A stretch of 64,000 nucleotides of DNA from Flagellimonas lutaonensis. Its GTDB lineage: Bacteria; Bacteroidota; Bacteroidia; Flavobacteriales; Flavobacteriaceae. Every line of letters starts with the position of its first letter. Position 1 is the first letter of the stretch. The translations under genes were made by a program, and so were the position numbers. The notes beneath the pieces are model-generated. The model ran no database searches. It was not told where the DNA came from and saw only the letters and a list, made by a program, of their open reading frames with translations. This document shows positions 61,304-64,000 of the stretch, piece after piece. The stretch lies in NCBI RefSeq assembly GCF_000963865.1, contig NZ_CP011071.1, positions 558,001 through 622,000 on the forward strand, in the 5' to 3' direction.

Positions 61304-61346
61304 TAAAACTATCATACCACCATAATTTGTGTTATGATCTAAGTCA
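61304..61346 (-). promoter_or_regulatory. Regulon site 24: PNPOx-family gene promoter
   Basis: TGAT-CTAA-GTCA at 61335-61346 and TAGTTTTA starting at 61311 on the minus strand. Confidence 0.65.
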
Positions 61347-61439
61347 TTTCAGAAAACTTAATCAGAGCGTTAAGGATTATTCTTTCAAATGCCTATCTTT
61401 ATGATAACCTCGAATTAATAACCAACAAGATATTTTCTT

Positions 61440-61829
61440 ATGTCCCATGCATGTATTTTAATCATTGAAGACGATACCTGCATATTGAATAATACCGCTG
61501 AACTTTTACAGCTCGAAGGCTATACGGTGATGACGGCAAGCGATGGAAAAATAGGGATGGAAAAAATACTGCATTCGCCCCCTGACCTTATCATCTGTGA
61601 CCTATTGATGCCCAAAATGGATGGGCTTACCCTACTTGAAACCTTGGGCAAGCACCCCAAGCTCAAAAAGATACCTTTCATCTTCTCAAGTGCCAAATCT
61701 GAAAAAACCGATATTGAAAAAGGACTTGCCTTTGGTGCCGATGATTATTTGGTAAAGCCTTTTGGCCTCGATGAGCTTTTGAAATCAATCAAAAAATGTC
61801 TGTCAACAAAGGGTGTGGCAGAAAAATGA
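61440..61829 (+). CDS. Stand-alone response regulator receiver protein
   Basis: 129 residues: one receiver domain, with acidic pocket IIEDDT, phospho-acceptor Asp in IICDLLMPK, and GADDYLVKPF. There is no output domain. It is strikingly like the receiver of the CRP fusion at 23087: both have FIF-x-x-AKSEKT followed by -KG- and GADDYL-x-KPF. It may share the same kinase as a sink or shuttle. I see no regulon site upstream. Confidence 0.92.
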   Translation: MSHACILIIEDDTCILNNTAELLQLEGYTVMTASDGKIGMEKILHSPPDLIICDLLMPKMDGLTLLETLGKHPKLKKIPFIFSSAKSEKTDIEKGLAFGADDYLVKPFGLDELLKSIKKCLSTKGVAEK

Positions 61830-61853
61830 AATCATTTTTTTTTCAGGAGCACA

Positions 61854-63218
61854 TCATACCACTAGGGTCAATGCTTCGTTCAGTTGGGGCACTCGTACAT
61901 GCCATCCGAAAGTATTGTTGAGTTTTGCTCTGAATGTGTTAAGGTCACTGGGTTCACCGTGCACCAAGAATACACTTTCGGGAATGTTGCGCAGTTTGCC
62001 CAGCCAATGCAACAACTCTTGTTGGTCGGCATGTGCAGAAAGGCTTTCCAAGTGGTAAATGCTGGCCTTTACAGGATAGAGTTTTCCATATATCTTGATT
62101 TCATTTGACCCTTCGAGCAATTTTCTGCCGCGCGTTCCCTCGGCCATATAACCCACCAATAATATAGTGGTCGAGGGCCGATCGATGAGTTGCTGCAGAT
62201 AAGTGAGTACCCTGCCTCCGGTGACCATGCCACTACCTGCGATGATAATCTTTGGTCTTGGGTCGTCTATGGTTTGCCATGTTTCCCGATACGATTGAAC
62301 GATATTGATGTGGCGGCACATGGCCCTATATTCGTTCATGGGCAAACGGTGCCAATGTTGATGTCTTTCAAAAACGGAAAGCACGTTGTTGCCCATAGGG
62401 CTGTCAACATAAATAGGGATGTTCGGGATTCTATTCTTCTTGTACAAGTGCCACAGCAAATACATAAGCGATTGTAACCGCTCGACAGCAAATGAGAGAA
62501 TGATAAGATGCCCCCTTTGTTGAATGGTCTTGCTGATCAACTTGATCAGTATTGTCTCGACGTCTTCTTCAGGGTGATGTTTGTCGCCATAGGTGCTTTC
62601 CATAAAAAGATAGTCTGCCCATTTGGGGCGTTCAGGTGGCTCTAGCAACAAATCTTCCTGTCTGCCGATATCGCCCGAAAATACGAATCGTTTTCCATAG
62701 ATATTGATTTCAATGAAAGTGGCGCCGATGATATGGCCGTTGTAGCGAAAGCGGTATTTGATATTTTCTGACAACGTATGCCAGACATCACGTTTTTGGG
62801 GCTTGAATAAATTCAGGGTAAATTCAGCTTCTTTCAATGTATAGAGAGGGAGGGCCGGATCATGTTTTGAATACCCCTCGGTGTTGGCCAATTGGGCCTC
62901 TTCTTCATGAATTTTGGCACTGTCAAGAAGTACAATCTCTGTAATGTCCAGAGTCGGCGCGGTACCATGAACAGTACCCCGAAAGCCCTCTTTGACGAGT
63001 TTGGGCAGGTAGCCGGTATGGTCTAAATGGCCATGGGTCAACAATACGGCATCTAGCCTTGTGGGATTTATGGGCAAGGGTTCCCAATTTTTCAACCGCA
63101 GTTCTTTGAGGCCCTGAAACATGCCACAGTCAACCATCAGGTTTTTTTCGGGCGTTTCCAAATAGAATTTTGAACCCGTCACCGTACCCGCGGCCCCGAG
63201 AAAATGTACTTTAATCAT
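61854..63218 (-). CDS. Beta-CASP metallo-beta-lactamase-fold hydrolase (RNA specificity domain)
   Basis: 454 residues from ATG 63218 (MIKVHFLGAAGTVTGSKFYLE). MBL motifs: LLTHGHLDHTGYLPKL (HxHxDH), YNGHIIGATF, FSGDIGRQEDLL, then the beta-CASP insertion (YVDSPMGNNVLSVF), and a C-terminal metallo-RNase segment with LSAHADQQELLHW and VFLVHGEPSDL. Likely RNA processing or decay. It overlaps the end of the endonuclease-like gene by eight bases. Confidence 0.9.
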   Translation of the reverse strand: MIKVHFLGAAGTVTGSKFYLETPEKNLMVDCGMFQGLKELRLKNWEPLPINPTRLDAVLLTHGHLDHTGYLPKLVKEGFRGTVHGTAPTLDITEIVLLDSAKIHEEEAQLANTEGYSKHDPALPLYTLKEAEFTLNLFKPQKRDVWHTLSENIKYRFRYNGHIIGATFIEINIYGKRFVFSGDIGRQEDLLLEPPERPKWADYLFMESTYGDKHHPEEDVETILIKLISKTIQQRGHLIILSFAVERLQSLMYLLWHLYKKNRIPNIPIYVDSPMGNNVLSVFERHQHWHRLPMNEYRAMCRHINIVQSYRETWQTIDDPRPKIIIAGSGMVTGGRVLTYLQQLIDRPSTTILLVGYMAEGTRGRKLLEGSNEIKIYGKLYPVKASIYHLESLSAHADQQELLHWLGKLRNIPESVFLVHGEPSDLNTFRAKLNNTFGWHVRVPQLNEALTLVV

Positions 63219-64000
63219 TGGCATTTTCAAGATCGTTATGGGTGCACAGCATGTTCATCTCATCAAGAATCCTTTTCTTTCGGGTGTCTGATATGCCCAA
63301 ATGGTCAAGAAAAAAACGGTCGCCCAACAGTTGGCGGCAGAGTACCACATCTCTGCTCAGCAGAAATTCCTTTTCTCGCTTAGTGAGCAGGGTAGATACC
63401 GTGATGGGGTATAGGCCAAGCCGGTCTATACGGTCTTTGAGGGCATCGTTCTTGGGGTGGTTCCATCCCAAAAGAAACAACCCTGCACATTTACCGTACT
63501 GCAATGCATCGGCGGTGAAACGGGTATTGGTAACCAACCAAACCTCTTTTAAAGGTTTTTTGCCATGCGTGCCGTTCCATCTTTTCTGTACATCATTGTA
63601 GCGACTGTGTAGGTAAAGTGGGTCTTTCACATTGCACTTTTTGGTCTTGTCACCGTGAAACTTGCACTCTACCAGTATAAACCGATCACTGTTTTCGGCC
63701 AGCACATCTATTTCGTGTTTTACGCAGAACCCTTGTACTGTTTGGCCGACTTCTACGGTATAGCCCGAATATTTCAATAATTGCCCAACAAACCTTTCAA
63801 ACGGAAACCCTGTCGGACCCAGCTCGTAAATGGCTTTCTTCAGTTTGTATTTTGAGGCAAATACAGAACGTTCACGCTTTAGCAGTGCAAAAGCCCTATT
63901 GTGGATTTCCTCCGTGGTGATTTCTGGGTACAGTTCATTTTTTATGATCTGTACAATGTGTTCAACTACTTGATCGTTGGCCCCCGATTTTTTTAAGGAA
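63211..64000 (-). CDS. ATP-cone plus Mrr-like restriction endonuclease protein (partial)
   Basis: The frame is open to the window edge, at least 262 residues. The N-terminal visible part (DQVVEHIVQIIKNELYPEITTEEIHNRAFALL, FASKYKLKKAIYELGP) is an ATP-cone. The C-terminal half has GFCVKHEIDVLAENSDRFILVECKFHGDK, the PD-(D/E)xK core of Mrr-type endonucleases. ATP-cone/endonuclease proteins may be nucleotide-sensing nucleases. It is coupled to the beta-CASP gene. The start is outside the window. Confidence 0.8.
   Translation of the reverse strand, partial: SLKKSGANDQVVEHIVQIIKNELYPEITTEEIHNRAFALLKRERSVFASKYKLKKAIYELGPTGFPFERFVGQLLKYSGYTVEVGQTVQGFCVKHEIDVLAENSDRFILVECKFHGDKTKKCNVKDPLYLHSRYNDVQKRWNGTHGKKPLKEVWLVTNTRFTADALQYGKCAGLFLLGWNHPKNDALKDRIDRLGLYPITVSTLLTKREKEFLLSRDVVLCRQLLGDRFFLDHLGISDTRKKRILDEMNMLCTHNDLENAND

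Noticed and set aside
1-64000. CRISPR arrays and rRNA genes
   Set aside because: No regularly spaced repeats and no rRNA-like sequence were seen.

Overview
The window looks like the chromosome of a marine-type Flavobacteriaceae member (Bacteroidota). Evidence: Bacteroidota -7 promoter boxes (TAnnTTTG), few Shine-Dalgarno sequences, a BlaI/BlaR1-TonB-plug pair, flavobacterial lipoproteins, and a tRNA-linked Bacteroidota mobilisable element. No species is claimed.

Layout. 1-4.7 kb is housekeeping: BlaI/BlaR1 sensor pair, a frameshifted SPFH protein, a small conserved protein, apt and tRNA-Arg(ACG). 4.65 to about 9.2 kb is a decaying mobilisable element: a serine recombinase cut by an in-frame TAG whose 3' end runs into the tRNA gene, small accessory genes, a relaxase with a second gene nested out of frame, MobC and a candidate oriT. 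10-54 kb and 57.6-64 kb form a dense stress and low-energy survival island: baeRF-like protein, Hsp20, Ca-type ATPase, peroxiredoxin, patatin, MscS, four universal stress proteins, FtsH, Pta-AckA, DeoC-DeoD, PfkB, PEP synthase, a LigD-type polymerase, a sigma-like protein, DUF2267, flavin proteins, cytochrome c and a beta-CASP hydrolase. 54.6-57.5 kb is an AT-richer TetR-SDR-SnoaL-aldo/keto reductase cassette with its own operators.

Main result. I read 24 copies of one palindrome, TGAY-N4-RTCA, in front of genes from 10 to 61 kb. Each lies exactly 23 bases upstream of a TAnnTTTG-like -7 box, which puts it near -41, the class II activator position of CRP/FNR proteins. One site is bidirectional and serves both patatin and an apparent mscS, multi-PAS/LOV/GAF histidine kinase, receiver-CRP operon. 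The receiver-CRP protein keeps the Glu and Arg of the CRP/FNR recognition helix, so it is the obvious candidate activator, and its own operon carries a site. The kinase has a complete LOV signature (GKNCRFLQ), so blue light or flavin redox state is a plausible input. One site has no protein gene behind it but drives a stretch of about 220 bases ending in a strong terminator, a candidate regulated small RNA.

How it may work (inference): a flavin-sensing kinase phosphorylates the receiver-CRP protein, which switches on a contiguous regulon that keeps ATP supply (nucleoside salvage to acetyl phosphate, PEP/fructose phosphate metabolism), protein quality control, ion and membrane homeostasis, and peroxide defence going. 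This resembles, without sequence identity being claimed, the DosR dormancy or Anr/FNR energy-stress regulons of other phyla.
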